Counted from the first letter of the stretch, positions 39,301-48,174 are shown. The stretch is DNA of 64,000 bases from Euptelea pleiosperma (GCA_035048495.1 CM068547.1:17491913-17555912); one strand, 5' to 3'. Made by a program: numbers and translations. Notes: generated by a model from the sequence alone, not told the origin.

Positions 39301-41162
39301 ATCTCTTTTTCCGTAGGATTTTCTCGATCCTGACATTTCCACAGCGTTCTATTAGGATCCCCTTCCGTACATATTTGATCATCTTTCTTGCAAGCTCTCC
39401 AGACCCGTATCATCAGGTGGGCATGGGGATGAATGGTCAATCTTGTTCGTTTGCTGGGAGCCTTAGGAGTGGAAGCAGGGTGTAATGTGCAGACTTGCCT
39501 ATTTGCTAACCTGTCGGAGAGGTTTGTAAACCTATGTGCCGATAGGTTAGTGCATTAGGTTCATCCATCGGGTTGTGGAGCAGCCGGATGAATGTTGGAT
39601 CTCTTTTTCCGTAGGATTTAATGCTAGTGTGAAGTGGGATGGCAGATTCTAGGGGAATCCTTTGTTTGATGTTAGTTTTCCAACTTGCAGGGATTTTCAG
39701 GATAAGGTCAGCCATGAGCTTTCCCCAAGAAGTAATTCATAGATATTGAGTCGGTGCCGTCAGCTGTTGCACATATCTCTAGGTGCCACAAGTCGGCTAC
39801 CAGGTGTATCGGAAAATCTAGTACCCTCTTTCTCAGGGAGAAGGGAGGTCTTGTCACTTCTGCCCAAGAAGTAGATCCGTAACGTTGGCGTGATTCTGCC
39901 CAAGAAGTCGAACCGTAATGTTGGTGTTGGTTTTCAGTTATCTTTATCGTTTGCCATAATCTTTGCTCCATCACTCTTTCCCCATAGTGTGTCCATAAGT
40001 TTGATGCCATAGTAGTTTGCGAAGCTCTTTGCATTCCTTTTGTTCTTATATATAGGCACTATAGTACTTCTTCTCTATTCATTTGGCATTTTTCTTGTCT
40101 TCAAAATATTGTTAAATAACTTATTAAGCCACGACAGTCCAAAATAAATAAACTTAATTTTTTTTTTTTTTTGATAAGGAAATAAATAAACTTAAATCAA
40201 AAACCCAAATAAATAAACTTGTCAAAAAACAGGGTTGGAGCTTTTAAAAAGCATACCTGGGGATCAACTATCCAACCATGATACAGTGGAATGTCAAGGA
40301 GATCAAATATAGCACACTCTCGCGTAAATTCAAAATCATCAATTCTGCAAGTATGGATCATTTATCTTTCAGCCAAAACATAAATAATATAAGGATGCAA
40401 AACAACAAATAAACTAAAAAACTACACAGAATAATTACCTCCTGAATCGAATGTTTACATCAATCCCAGTAGCAAGGCAAGGGAGCAGATCAATTGCGTC
40501 TCCTATGTTCTGTTGCTGATTCTCAAAATACCCAGCATCTTTGTTCTGCATTGGAACACAATGTCGAAAACAAATTATCTAATACAATCTGACTGCAGAA
40601 TCAACACACACCCATTTAACGAATAAAAGTAGGCCCTTACATCAACATTGCTATTAGTATCGATTAATCTTTCGGCGACCAGCGAAAGCAATTTCTGAAG
40701 CGAGACTTCCGATGTATCCAGACTCAAATTCAGGTTATTCTTCAGCAGGAGAACATTACCTACGCCAACAAAAAATAAATAAATAAATAAAAAACATATC
40801 TAAATGATAGAAGAAAAAAATCTTTTAATCAAATGCAAACAGAATCGGTTCAAATTACCACCGACAATCGTATAAAAACACGATGGTTGAACAAATCAAA
40901 AGGATATCGAAATGAAAGAGTGTTAATTTGTGAAGAAAATATCAAGAACCAATAGGTTGAATGAGAGGTAGAAGAGGGAAGAAACTTAAAACCCTAGAAA
41001 TCAAAAAACAAGAAAGAGTTTATTACAGATAGCGAGGAGAGGGCAAGGGCCATTGTCATTCTGAAGAATGATCGGTGTGGTGCGTCCCAAAAACTGTATG
41101 ACCTTCGTCTTGTAAAGGCGTTCTTTCTCTGCTTCCTCCTTTCTTCGTTCCTCCGTAGCCAT
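12265..41162 (-). CDS. MINDY/FAM63-type ubiquitin carboxyl-terminal hydrolase, 12 exons
   Basis: The enzyme family (MINDY, FAM63) trims K48-linked polyubiquitin chains. Joined exons on the minus strand: 41162-41027, 40759-40641, 40545-40439, 40344-40257, 28419-27315, 27179-27125, 27005-26924, 26762-26682, 26516-26424, 26328-26279, 25830-25710, 12339-12265. Every junction is GT-AG and keeps phase, giving 703 residues. The active site is complete: Gln34 and Cys40 in [10 protein letters not shown], and His558 in [11 protein letters not shown]; these match Gln131, Cys137 and His319 of human MINDY1. The core is split by a long acidic, serine-rich insert encoded by exon 5. [14 protein letters not shown] near the C terminus resembles a ubiquitin-interacting (MIU) helix. 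The protein ends CVLM, a possible prenylation box. Two further in-frame ATGs lie upstream (41171, 41192); MATEERRK was chosen as the start by convention. Introns 4 and 11 are full of transposons. Confidence 0.9.
12690..13420 (-). pseudogene. LINE fragment in intron 11: zf-RVT and RNase H-like remains
   Basis: On the minus strand, about 13330-13240 reads a zinc-binding reverse-transcriptase motif ([17 protein letters not shown] across a frameshift). It is followed by [20 protein letters not shown] sequence, and 12984-12715 reads [16 protein letters not shown] with [20 protein letters not shown], an RNase H-like (RVT_3) N-terminal pattern. Several frameshifts and stops break it. Its sense strand is that of the MINDY gene. 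Confidence 0.5.
13421..14539. other. Intron 11 spacer, no gene recognised
   Basis: AT-rich intronic DNA. At 13550-13830 short words of the type CCATTAYGG and GTAACRG recur on both strands, suggesting an old MITE, but neither ends nor a target duplication were found. Confidence 0.4.
14540..14841 (+). repeat. 5' LTR of the copia element
   Basis: 302 bp with TG...CA ends. It contains TATCAATATAAACAGAAC as promoter-like region and a TCTCTCTACTTCTCCATC pyrimidine stretch that is shared with the 3' LTR. Confidence 0.8.
14842..17648 (+). pseudogene. Copia gag-pol remains
   Basis: In order: a CCHC zinc knuckle [14 protein letters not shown] (15208-15249) with spacing CX2CX4HX4C intact; GAG-pre-integrase [14 protein letters not shown] and [12 protein letters not shown] (15870-16010); integrase words [11 protein letters not shown] and [11 protein letters not shown]; then a gag-like piece [20 protein letters not shown] (16619-16680), which is out of the usual order; reverse transcriptase [16 protein letters not shown] and a degenerate VVYVDDIVV (16865-17120); RNase [17 protein letters not shown] and [14 protein letters not shown] (17300-17430). 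Stops and frameshifts are many, so it is non-functional. Confidence 0.75.
17649..17905 (+). repeat. 3' LTR of the copia element, truncated
   Basis: It matches the 5' LTR from TGTTAAAATTATTTATTTAT to the TCCATCTTTTC stretch, then similarity is lost in a TTC-rich tract. The divergence between the two LTRs, visible by eye at many sites, indicates an old insertion. Confidence 0.75.
17906..18281. other. Intron 11 spacer
   Basis: Pyrimidine-rich DNA without recognisable genes. Its right end (CTCTT, 18277-18281) is the left target duplication of the next solo LTR. Confidence 0.4.
18282..20329 (-). mobile_element. Solo LTR F, family TGTAATGACC, 2048 bp
   Basis: Flanked by the 5-bp duplication CTCTT (18277-18281 and 20330-20334). 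On the plus strand it opens TGTCACACCCCC and closes GGGTCATTACA, so its sense orientation is minus, the same as the MINDY gene. It is a close relative of the LTR at 33448-35528 over its whole length, reversed. It contains an AAATAAATAAAT microsatellite (about 19740-19800) and 51-54-bp tandem repeats with the hairpin words AAACCCCAAGGGGTC (19110-19255). The TG...CA ends and length suit a gypsy-type LTR, which is only an inference. Confidence 0.88.
20330..20545. other. Intron 11 spacer, possible old coding remnant
   Basis: Without the solo LTR and the small LINE, the flanking sequences 18200-18281, 20335-20545 and 20960-21070 read as one stretch with coding-like phrases ([20 protein letters not shown]). 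I do not recognise the protein; it may be a pseudogene fragment. Confidence 0.3.
20546..20946 (+). mobile_element. Short 5'-truncated LINE with 15-bp target duplication
   Basis: The LINE C terminus reads [20 protein letters not shown] and then [14 protein letters not shown], with a run of A at 20937-20946. The sequence AAGGGAC(T/C)AATTTAT stands on both sides (20531-20545 and 20945-20959, one mismatch). Truncation and a long duplication are hallmarks of target-primed reverse transcription. It belongs to the same clade as the LINEs at 29241 and 42443. Confidence 0.85.
20960..21749. other. Intron 11 spacer
   Basis: No recognisable gene or element ends were seen in this stretch. Confidence 0.35.
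21750..23235 (+). mobile_element. Second copia element: LTR, primer site and gag start
   Basis: An LTR of about 1.35 kb opens near TGTAATTGTAAGG (21750) and ends about 23096 after TTCACCCCCCTCTAG. This is followed by the tRNA-Met primer site TGGTATCAAAGC (23099-23110) and a broken gag start [14 protein letters not shown] (about 23190-23232). The U3 and R regions are rich in GATCGATC words. The layout resembles SIRE/Maximus-type copia elements. It is cut off within gag, and the left end is approximate. Confidence 0.65.
23099..23110 (+). other. tRNA-Met primer-binding site
   Basis: TGGTATCAAAGC differs by one base from the TGGTATCAGAGC complement of plant initiator tRNA-Met, the usual primer for copia reverse transcription. 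Confidence 0.75.
23827..25455 (+). pseudogene. 5'-truncated LINE in intron 11
   Basis: Remains of the LINE ORF2 C-terminal half: [20 protein letters not shown] (end of the reverse transcriptase), [59 protein letters not shown], then a zinc-binding motif [19 protein letters not shown] (25000-25060) and WKERN. Many frameshifts and stops break it. The 3' end is near TATAATATACACACAC. The element is antisense to the MINDY gene. Target duplications were not identified. Confidence 0.75.
25710..25830 (-). CDS. MINDY gene exon 11, ubiquitin-interacting helix
   Basis: Acceptor TTGACAG and donor CAG|GTAAAG. Encodes [20 protein letters not shown] and a Q/S-rich linker [14 protein letters not shown]. 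The [11 protein letters not shown] pattern resembles the MIU ubiquitin-binding helix of MINDY proteins. If the next intron is retained, translation stops after five more codons. Confidence 0.88.
26279..26328 (-). CDS. MINDY gene exon 10
   Basis: Acceptor CCTCAG. Encodes [16 protein letters not shown]. Read straight on it meets TAA, but that TAA overlaps the donor AAA|GTAATC; splicing to exon 11 makes the codon AAT and restores the conserved tail. Confidence 0.85.
26424..26516 (-). CDS. MINDY gene exon 9
   Basis: Acceptor TTCAG and donor ATG|GTCAGT. Encodes [20 protein letters not shown], then [11 protein letters not shown], the end of the catalytic core. Confidence 0.9.
26682..26762 (-). CDS. 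MINDY gene exon 8
   Basis: Acceptor TTGCAG and donor GAG|GTAAGA. Encodes [20 protein letters not shown], then VWEKLNE, the conserved block after the catalytic histidine. Confidence 0.92.
26924..27005 (-). CDS. MINDY gene exon 7, catalytic histidine
   Basis: Acceptor GGCAG and donor AAG|GTCAGC. Encodes [20 protein letters not shown] followed by HFSTMFK; the histidine is residue 558 and is the general base by family analogy. Confidence 0.92.
27125..27179 (-). CDS. MINDY gene exon 6
   Basis: Acceptor CTCCTCAG and donor GG|GTATGT. Encodes [18 protein letters not shown] and begins the second half of the catalytic core. Confidence 0.9.
27315..28419 (-). CDS. MINDY gene exon 5, long insert exon
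   Basis: Acceptor ATACCAG and donor ATG|GTAAGG, 1105 bp. It opens with [20 protein letters not shown], still catalytic core, and then encodes about 330 residues rich in Ser, Glu and Asp with little predicted structure. EPIYEGE occurs twice near its end. A long variable insert between the catalytic blocks fits plant members. Several reverse-strand open frames over this exon are shadows. Confidence 0.92.
28420..29240. other. Intron 4 start, no gene
   Basis: AT-rich intronic DNA. The last 60 bases contain GACACGGCC and AAGTGTCCG words of a dispersed plant repeat; similar words recur at 38430-38490 and 38640-38740. Confidence 0.4.
29254..31985 (+). pseudogene. LINE ORF1 (nucleic-acid-binding protein), broken
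   Basis: Begins [16 protein letters not shown]. The stretch [18 protein letters not shown], then [19 protein letters not shown] and [20 protein letters not shown], matches the DUF4283/RRM-like fold of plant LINE ORF1. The C-terminal third is charged and low in structure, ending HILCK. The frame is broken by a TAG at 30397-30399, a frameshift around 30490 and a stop at 30918. ORF1 proteins bind the LINE RNA. The stop TGA (31983-31985) overlaps the ORF2 ATG as ATGA. Confidence 0.75.
31982..37640 (+). pseudogene. LINE ORF2 (endonuclease-reverse transcriptase), broken
   Basis: The endonuclease starts [16 protein letters not shown] and continues with [28 protein letters not shown] and SDHYPLI. 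The reverse transcriptase begins [16 protein letters not shown] (33340), breaks at the solo LTR, and resumes [42 protein letters not shown] and [15 protein letters not shown] words across a frameshift. The catalytic box reads FAYDT instead of FADDT (36129-36143). Towards the C terminus come the zinc-binding motif [20 protein letters not shown] and [10 protein letters not shown]. Many stops are TAG where a tryptophan is expected. Non-functional. Confidence 0.85.
33448..35528 (+). mobile_element. Solo LTR G, family TGTAATGACC, 2081 bp, inside the LINE
   Basis: Flanked by the duplication CGTGG (33443-33447 and 35529-35533). It opens TGTAATGACCC and closes GGGGGTGTGACA. Removing it and one duplication restores the LINE frame across [16 protein letters not shown], so it landed in an already inserted LINE. 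It is the inverted counterpart of the solo LTR at 18282-20329. It holds an (ATTT)n tract near 34000-34070 and the hairpin-rich tandem repeats (34570-34720). Confidence 0.92.
37874..40256. other. Intron 4 remainder, no gene
   Basis: AT-rich intronic DNA. Positions 38430-38490 and 38640-38740 carry words of a dispersed repeat. A tandem duplication lies at 39023-39619; minus-strand phrases there ([20 protein letters not shown]) look coding-like but were not recognised. A run of T is at 40159-40172. Confidence 0.4.
39023..39619. repeat. 298-bp tandem duplication
   Basis: Copy 1 is 39023-39320 and copy 2 is 39321-39619. They begin TTCTCGATCCTGACATTTCC and end CTTTTTCCGTAGGATTT. By eye they differ at only a handful of positions, so the duplication is recent compared with the rest of the intron. 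Confidence 0.88.
40257..40344 (-). CDS. MINDY gene exon 4
   Basis: Acceptor TTGCAG and donor CAG|GTATGC. Encodes [20 protein letters not shown], then YHGWIVDPQ, a block strongly conserved in the family. The following intron is 11.8 kb and carries a LINE with a nested solo LTR. Confidence 0.92.
40439..40545 (-). CDS. MINDY gene exon 3
   Basis: Acceptor TGCAG and donor GTAATT. Encodes [20 protein letters not shown], then [14 protein letters not shown]; the last codon (AGA) is split across the junction with exon 4. Confidence 0.92.
40641..40759 (-). CDS. MINDY gene exon 2
   Basis: Acceptor GGCGTAG and donor GTAAGG. Encodes [20 protein letters not shown], then [17 protein letters not shown], which continues the catalytic domain directly after the active-site cysteine. 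Confidence 0.92.
41027..41162 (-). CDS. MINDY gene exon 1
   Basis: Encodes [13 protein letters not shown], then [15 protein letters not shown] and the catalytic block [12 protein letters not shown]. Gln34 stabilises the oxyanion and Cys40 (codon 41045-41043) is the nucleophile by family analogy. The exon ends in phase 1 at T|GTAATA. Possible earlier starts at 41171 and 41192 would add 3 or 10 residues. Confidence 0.92.
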
Positions 41163-41339
41163 GGCCGACATTCTTACAACAACAACACACACGCAGAGAG
41201 AAAGAGAAGAGCTTATGGTTTTGTTTGCTTCCCGATTACACGGAGAGAGAATCTACTCAAATGAGGAGAAAATTTAGAGAATAGGAAAGAAACGATGTTT
41301 ACAAAAAAAACACGAAAGAAACGATAGGATTAATAAAAG

Positions 41340-41362
41340 CCCCGAGAGAGAGGGAGAGAGAT
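41340..41362 (-). promoter_or_regulatory. Pyrimidine patch upstream of the MINDY gene
   Basis: On the minus strand this reads CATCTCTCTCCCTCTCTCTCG. Plant core promoters often carry such Y patches close to the transcription start. It lies about 180 bp before the start codon, with an AT-rich TTAATTTAAT stretch further upstream. No clear TATA box was found. Confidence 0.35.
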
Positions 41363-41560
41363 GAAACAAATCCCCCTCTTTTTTAATTTAATTTTTTGGG
41401 ACAGTGTCACTCTCGTCCCTAGGTGGCCGTCGTCCTAAGCAGTGTTTTAAGAAGGGTAGCGTTAATTGCGACACCCCTTTTGTCAGAACATGACAACCAA
41501 AATGTTAAATGTTAAGAGGGAGGCGTTGTTACCCACACCCACCCACAAACAAAAAAAAAG

Positions 41561-42161
41561 GCACGGGATATTCACACCCACGTTTTCGCTCAAAAATCCA
41601 CTCACTAAACCCACCAAAAATCACACTCTAACTCGTCACACCCTAATGACTCTTCACACCCATCCTTCCCTCCTCCCAAAAAAAGAACATAGGAGATAAA
41701 GAAGAAGAAAAAAAAGAGGAGGCCGTCTCTCACATCTCTACATTCTCTCTCCCTCTCCCTCTCCCTCTCTACATTCTCTCTCTCTCTCTCTCTACATTGT
41801 CCCTCTCCCTCTCTAGTTTTGGGCTGCCTCGGCAGCCCGAGCTCAAGTATGACATGCCAAACTCGACCTCAGGGGCTGTCGAGGTAGCCCAGAACTAGAG
41901 AGAGAGAATGTAGAGAGAGATAATGGAGAAAGAGAGAGGAAGAGAGAGTGAGAAACGTACCTGCTGCGGTGGTAGCGGCGGCGTCCTCCTCTTCTTCTTC
42001 TTCTTTTTCTTCTTCTTCTTCTCTGTTTTTTTGGGGGGTTTTCTATTTTTGTTTTAGGTTTTTTGGGTGGGTTTAGTGAGTGACAAATAAAGGGTATTTT
42101 TGTAAAAAAAAATTGTTATGTGGGCTTGATGAGCAAAAACGGGTGTATGAATATCCCTACT
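41561..42161. mobile_element. Foldback MITE upstream of the MINDY gene
   Basis: About 601 bp with long inverted ends. The left end starts GCACGGGATATTCACACCC and includes CACTCACTAAACCCACC; the right end read inward on the other strand starts AGTAGGGATATTCATACACC and includes GTCACTCACTAAACCCACC. Flanking AAAAAAAAG could be a 9-bp duplication of Mutator type but is low in complexity. The centre is a second foldback of CTCTCTCTACATTCTC and its complement (41735-41935). It begins 370 bp above the start codon. Confidence 0.65.
41735..41935. repeat. CT/GA foldback inside the MITE
   Basis: A CTCTCTC-rich left arm with GGGCTGCCTCGGCAGCCC faces a right arm GGGGCTGTCGAGGTAGCCCA followed by GAGAGAGAATGTAGAGAG. 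The arms pair imperfectly over about 80 bases. Confidence 0.7.
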
Positions 42162-45100
42162 AAAAAAAAGGGTAGAACTGAGGGAAACAAAGGAGAAAAT
42201 GAGAAGAAACGGAGGAGACTCGACCCTTCAATGACATGTGTCTTCGTGTACTCTCAATCCCTCTCCACCATTGAAGAAGAACATGTAAACTCAACTTCAT
42301 TTCCTTCTTCTCTTACAAACGAATCATGGAGGTAAGTTCTATACCCAAATAGAACTTAGTGGGTGTCAAGAGTCGTAGGGGTTCTCCCTCGGGGAGTACC
42401 TAGTTCTGCCTTGCCACGTAGCTGGGGCCTCAAAGTTTTTTGATGTCTAAGATCAGGATTTTGTCTTGGAATGTGAGGGGTTTGGGGGATTCCATCAAGC
42501 GGGCAGCAGTGAAACGCATTATCAAGGATAGCAGCTGACGATCGCTCTTCTTCAAGAATTGCTTCCCGCCTGATCTCATAGTGGGTCTTTGGGGTAAAAA
42601 AGATTGTGGTTGGTGTGCTCTCCCAGCCATTGGTGCTTCTGGTGGGATCCTAGTTATTTGGGACTCCGAGGCTATTGAGGTGACAGAAGATTTAGTGGGA
42701 GCCTACTCTATTTCCTTAGCTTGTCGATCATTAGAGGATAATTTCTATTGGGTGCTAACGAGTGTCTACTGCCCTACAGTGAGTGGGCTAAGACCTCATT
42801 TTTGGGAAGAACTGGAGGACATTGCTGGGTACTGGGATATGCCTTGGTGCATTGGGGGAGATTTTAATGTGATTCGTTTCTCGGAGGACAAAAAGGGTGG
42901 GTGTAGAATGAATAAGAGTATGCGGGATTTTGGTGAGTTCATTCATGGCTACAAGCTTGTGGATCTTCCTTTGAATGGGAGTGCTTTCACGTGGTCCAAT
43001 AATCGACAGAATCCAACGCTTTGCAGATTGGATAGATTCCTGATCTCCAGTTCTTGGGATGAGCATTTCCCGTCTGTGTTGCATAAGATTTTGCCCAAGC
43101 CCACTTCTGATCATGCGCCCATCATGCTCGATACAGAGGGAATCCCTAGAAGGCCTAAGCCTTTCAGGTTTGAGAATATGTGGCTCTTGGAGCCCAAGTT
43201 TGTGGATTTAGTTAAGGGGTGGTGGAATTCCTTCTCCTATCAAGGGAGTGCGGGAGCAATGCTTAGAAAGAAGCTGAAAGCGTTGAAGGGCTTGATCATT
43301 CAGTGGAACAGGGAGGTGTTGGGTCGTGTTGACTCCAAGATGAAAGCTCTTCTAGCAAAGATAGACGGGTTAGACAGGAAAGAGGAGTCCGAGGCCTTGT
43401 ATGAGCTGGAGGTTTGCAAGCGTATAGAATTGAAATCTTCTTACCAAGCCTTAGCCAGAATAGAGGAGATTAGTTGGAGGTAGAAATCCAGAGTCAGATG
43501 GCTCAAGGAAGGGGACGGCAATATGAAATTCTTCCACCGCATCGCCAACGCCCAGCATAGAACTAATCATATTGCCAAGGTCAAGATAAATGGTTTGACG
43601 CTGGACAATGAGGAGTCTATGAGGCTAGCGATTGTCGATTTCTACGCCAAGTTGTACTCGGAGACCTCTTCAAATCGCCCTGAGTTGGATGGCCTAGAGT
43701 TTGATCAGATTTCTTCTGAACAGGCTTCTGGTTGGAGAGGCGGATAGAAGAGGAGGAGGTCACTAGTGCCATTAAGGCGTTGGGAGGAGATAAGGCTCTG
43801 GGTCCAGATGGCTTCTCTTTAGCGTTCTTTAGCCAGTGTTGGGAGGTAGTGAGGGGAGACTTCATGGCGGCAATTATGGAGTTTCAGCAGGATTGTGTGC
43901 TAGATTCTTGGTCGAATAGTACTTTCCTCGTTCTCATTCCAAAGGTCCAAGGCGCCATGAATATTTCAGACTTCAGGCCAATTAGTCTGGTGGGTAGTTT
44001 CTACAAGGTGTTGCCCAAAGTCCTTGCATCTAGAATGAGGGTGGTGATATTTGGGGTGATTTCCCCCGCTCAGGGTGCCTTCGTGCATGGGAGACAGATT
44101 CTAGATGGCGTCCTTATGGCTAACAAATGTATTGATGATAGATTAAAGTCGAAGGAGCCAAGCATTGTTTGCAAGATAGATCTTGCCAAAGCCTATGATC
44201 ACGTTTGTTGGGACTTTTTGGATTATCTGTTGTCCAGATTGGGCTTCGGTACTACTTGAAGAAGATGGATAGCTAGGTGTGTGTCTACGGTGTCTTTTTC
44301 GATTCTCATTAATGGTTCACCAGAAGGGTACTTCAAGAGCACTAGGGGCCTTAGGCAGGGCGACCCTCTCTCTCCCTTCCTATTCAATGTGGTGGTTGAA
44401 GCTTTAGGGCGCTTGATTGATAGAGCGGTGGACAAACAGTTATGGGTATGCTTTCATATTGGGGTAGCGGGGCCTACAATATCTCACCTCCTGTTCGCCG
44501 ATGATACGCTCATTTTCTTAGGGGCAGACCGTGAGCAATGCCTCCCGTTGAAAGGTACGCTAGCTTATTTTGAGGCGGTTTCAGGTCTTCAGGTCAGTCA
44601 CAGGAAGAGCACCCTTTATCCGATTGGCGAGGTTGAGGATGTGGACGATCTAGCTACTATTTTGGAGTTTTCTGCAGCCTCCCTTTCGACTAAGTATCTT
44701 GGTCTGCTTCTTGGGGCGCCTTATAGATCCAAGGCTGTGTGGGATCCAATCTTAGAAAGGTGTGAGAAAAGATTGGCAGTCTGGAAGGCAAAATATCTAT
44801 CCAAAGGGGGTAAGGTCTGTCTCATCAAGAGTATTCTTTCCAATATCCCGATCTACTATCTCTCCCTTTTCTCCATGCCAGCTGGTGTGGCTAAGAGGAT
44901 GGAATTTTTCTTTCGTCGATTCCTATGGTGTGGCAGTAAGAAGGGAAAGGGCTACCCCTTGGTCAGATGGAGGTCTACTTGCTCTCCCAAAGATAAGGGC
45001 GGTCTAGGTATCAAAGACTTGAGGTTGATGAACTGTGCTCTCTTGGGGAAATGGTTATGGAGATTCACCAAGGAGGGTGAGAGTATTTGGAGGAAGGTCA

Positions 45101-47993
45101 TAGTGGCTAGATGAAACAAGGGTTTTTCCATGTCGTCGGATCGGAAACCCTAATCTCAACACATTTGTAATTTTTATCCGATTATCCTGCAAAAATATGA
45201 ACTTTGTATAGGGATTCGTGTCGGATGTCGATCCGCACTTGGGGTTAGTGTGCTCAATTCAAGGACATGAAATGACGAATTTTTGCCAAAAATTGATGGA
45301 GAGATGAGAATTGTGGTGTGATTTTAAAAACATAATTTTGAAGATTTTTTTAGAGAGAGAAAGTGATACAAACAACCAAGAATCACAAAAGTAAACTAAC
45401 AAATGCAAAAATAATAAGAGTTTTTATTCATAAATTCCAAACAAGAATTACAATTCAATCAAAGAAACACATACTCATCCTAACTAATAAGTAATGAAAT
45501 GTCTAGAGAGAAAACTAAAATTTTAGAGAGAGAAAGGGGCTGACTAGAGAGAGAAATCATGAGAGAGAAAGAACTAGAGAGCGACCTAGAGAGAAAATGA
45601 GGAGAAACTAGAAAGAGAAATAGCCTTACCATGGGGAACTCACCGGAGATTTACTATTGATGGGGTCGCATGGGCATTATTGGCCAAGTGTGGGAGTGGT
45701 TGATCGGCCATTGTGATTGAGGTGGCTCTAATGGTGGTATGAGGCGGTGTAGATGGAAGGGTTGACTGGAAATGATGGTGGATCTATGAGAAGTGTGTTG
45801 GAGATGACGATTTCCATTGGTGCAGCTCACAGGTGGTGGTGCATGCTAGTGAACCAATAACGGTTCAGATCTGGAAGTGTGTTGACGGGGCACGGGGAAG
45901 ATGAAGTACAGGTGGACGTGATGACCAGTGAAGATGCGGACGCAATGACCGAAAAAACCGTGGAGGTGGAGATGGAGGCGTGGTGGAGATGCTGGACTAT
46001 GCAACGATGCAGCAGGAACAGGTGAGGATCGCCCTCCTCCTCTTCCTCTTCTTTTTCTTTTCTTTTCTACCTTCTTTTCTTTTCTTCTTTTTTTGGTTGC
46101 TGTCTTGGGCAAGTGAGAGAGAGAGAGAGGGAGAGATGGCTGGCGGAGAAGTTGCAGACTGACTGTGTGGCTGGAGGATGTCCTCAGTCCAAGAAGAAGG
46201 AGATGGTGGCTTCCTCAATGGTGGTGGCGGTAGTGGAGAAGAGCCAGAGATGGGGGAGGCGATTGCTGGTTTTTGGAGTGGGAAGAGGGGAGCGTCTTCT
46301 CTTGAAAACGTGGAGGAGAACAACGGCCTACAACTCGTTGTTGCAGGTCAGCAGACGAGTTGGGGAGGAAAGCTTGCTGCCCTCCAAACCTGCTAGAGAC
46401 TATGCACAGGTGAGCAGCAAGGGAGAGGAGTCTAACGACTTCCTCTCTTCCTCTTCTCTTCTTTCTTCTATTTCTGCTTCTTATTCTTCTCTTTTTTCCG
46501 GTTTTTTTTTTCTTTTCTTTTCAACAGTGAAGAGAGGAAGAGAGGGTGACGGCTAGGGTTTTTTTTTAGGAGAGGGAAGAGATGGGGAAATCTTTGGTTT
46601 GATGGATCGATCCGGGAGAGAAGGCCGGGCGTTTTGGAGCCAAAACGTCTTGCTCTAGTAACCGTGAGTTTCTAAATTTGAAACCCACTGAAAGTAAGGT
46701 TTTTTCCGCGTCGTTGATTACGGAAACCCTAACTTCAACATATTTGTAAATTGATCCGATTCTTAAATCCTGCAAAATTTTAGATCTGTATAGGGATTCG
46801 TGTCGGATGTCGATCCGCACTCGGGGTTAGTTTGCGCAACTCAAACACATAAAATGATGGATTTTCTTCATAAAAAAAAAGCTACTAAAAAGGATGGAGA
46901 TGTGAGAATGATCACGAGATTTAAAACCTAACGCTTTTTTTTTTTTGCTTTTTATCTACTAACAAAAGTGAAAGAAAGACAATTATCACTAGAGAAGAAC
47001 TGAGAGTGAGAACTCATTCAAAACTATTTTTTTTTTATTGATTTAGAACAAGTGATACATTAAGAAAAATTGTACTATATCTAAGAAAAGAAAATACAAA
47101 CTAATCTAGAAAGCATATAAGACTATTACTATGAGAGAGAAGGAAGTGAGAAGCTGATGTGCATGGTGAACAAGGAAGCCAACCGATAGGTGAGGTTAAG
47201 GAAATCTCTTGGATAGTATGAGGTGACTAACCGTTAGTTGCAACCTGCACTTGTGCAACCTAGGGATGGATATTGTGCAAGGGAGAGCACAAAGAGATGA
47301 TGAAAAAAAGAGAGATCCTTACCGTTGGTGGGGTTCAAAATTGTTGCGCGGTAGAGCAAGCTAGAGATGGTGGAGCGTGTGGACTGGCAGTGGGCCAGTG
47401 GTTGCAGGCAAGCGGCCAATGGAGGAGGGCGGCAACAGATTGTGAAGCGCTTGCAAGTGGGAGGAGGCGGTGGCTAGAGATTGGAGTGCTTTCTTCTCTT
47501 CTCCTTACTTCTTTTCTTTTTCTTTTTCTTTTCCTTTGGAGCAATCGTGAAAACGCTGGGGAAGGAGAGACGATGAAAACGACTGGGCCAAGTGATGGTG
47601 AAGCGTGGATGGAAGATCTTTTTGAGGGGTCGTCTTGGTTTGAAACGTGGAATGGGAGATCGTGGAAGGAGATGATGGGGGGGCGTTGACAGCTGGTTGT
47701 GAAGGCGCACCAGCAGCAACAACGGTGGTGTTGCTTGCTGGTTGAGGCGGTGGAGTGGCTGGACTGCAGCACCCTCGAACGGAGTTGCAGGTGAAGGAGA
47801 TCAGCGTGCAGGCGAGCGGCCAATGGAGGTAGAGCAAGCAGGTGGCGGTATGAGGAGCTGCTCCATGAACCAGACCGTGGGGAGCACGGTCTGCAAAAGA
47901 AGACGGAGGAGAGGGAATGGTCCCGTGCTTTAGTCACGGGTTGGAGGGCGCAGGTGTGGTGGTGCTCGCGTGGGGGAGGAGTATCTTGATCGG

Positions 47994-48018
47994 CCGGAGT
48001 TGCAGCCTGCAACTCCGG
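47994..48018. repeat. Palindrome in solo LTR C'
   Basis: CCGGAGTTGCA and TGCAACTCCGG form a near-perfect hairpin with a loop of 3 bases. Related palindromes occur in the other copies. Confidence 0.8.
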
Positions 48019-48167
48019 CAATAGCTTGGTGAAGAAGATGAAGAAGGCGGAGGAGAAGTGGGGGAAAACGGCCTAAAGAGAGGGGGAAAAGGGAGAAACG
48101 AGTTGGGGGAGAGAATGGAAGAGAAAGGGGGGGGGATTAGGGTTCGAACGAACCCTTCTCCCTCCTC

Positions 48168-48174
48168 TTATAAA
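48168..48174 (-). promoter_or_regulatory. TATA box of solo LTR C'
   Basis: On the minus strand the region reads GGAGCTTTATAAGAGG. The equivalent place in copy A has CTTTAAAAGG. It stands between the ATTTCCATTAATGGAAAT palindrome and the GGGTTCGTTCGAACCC palindrome, as a retroelement promoter would. Confidence 0.5.
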
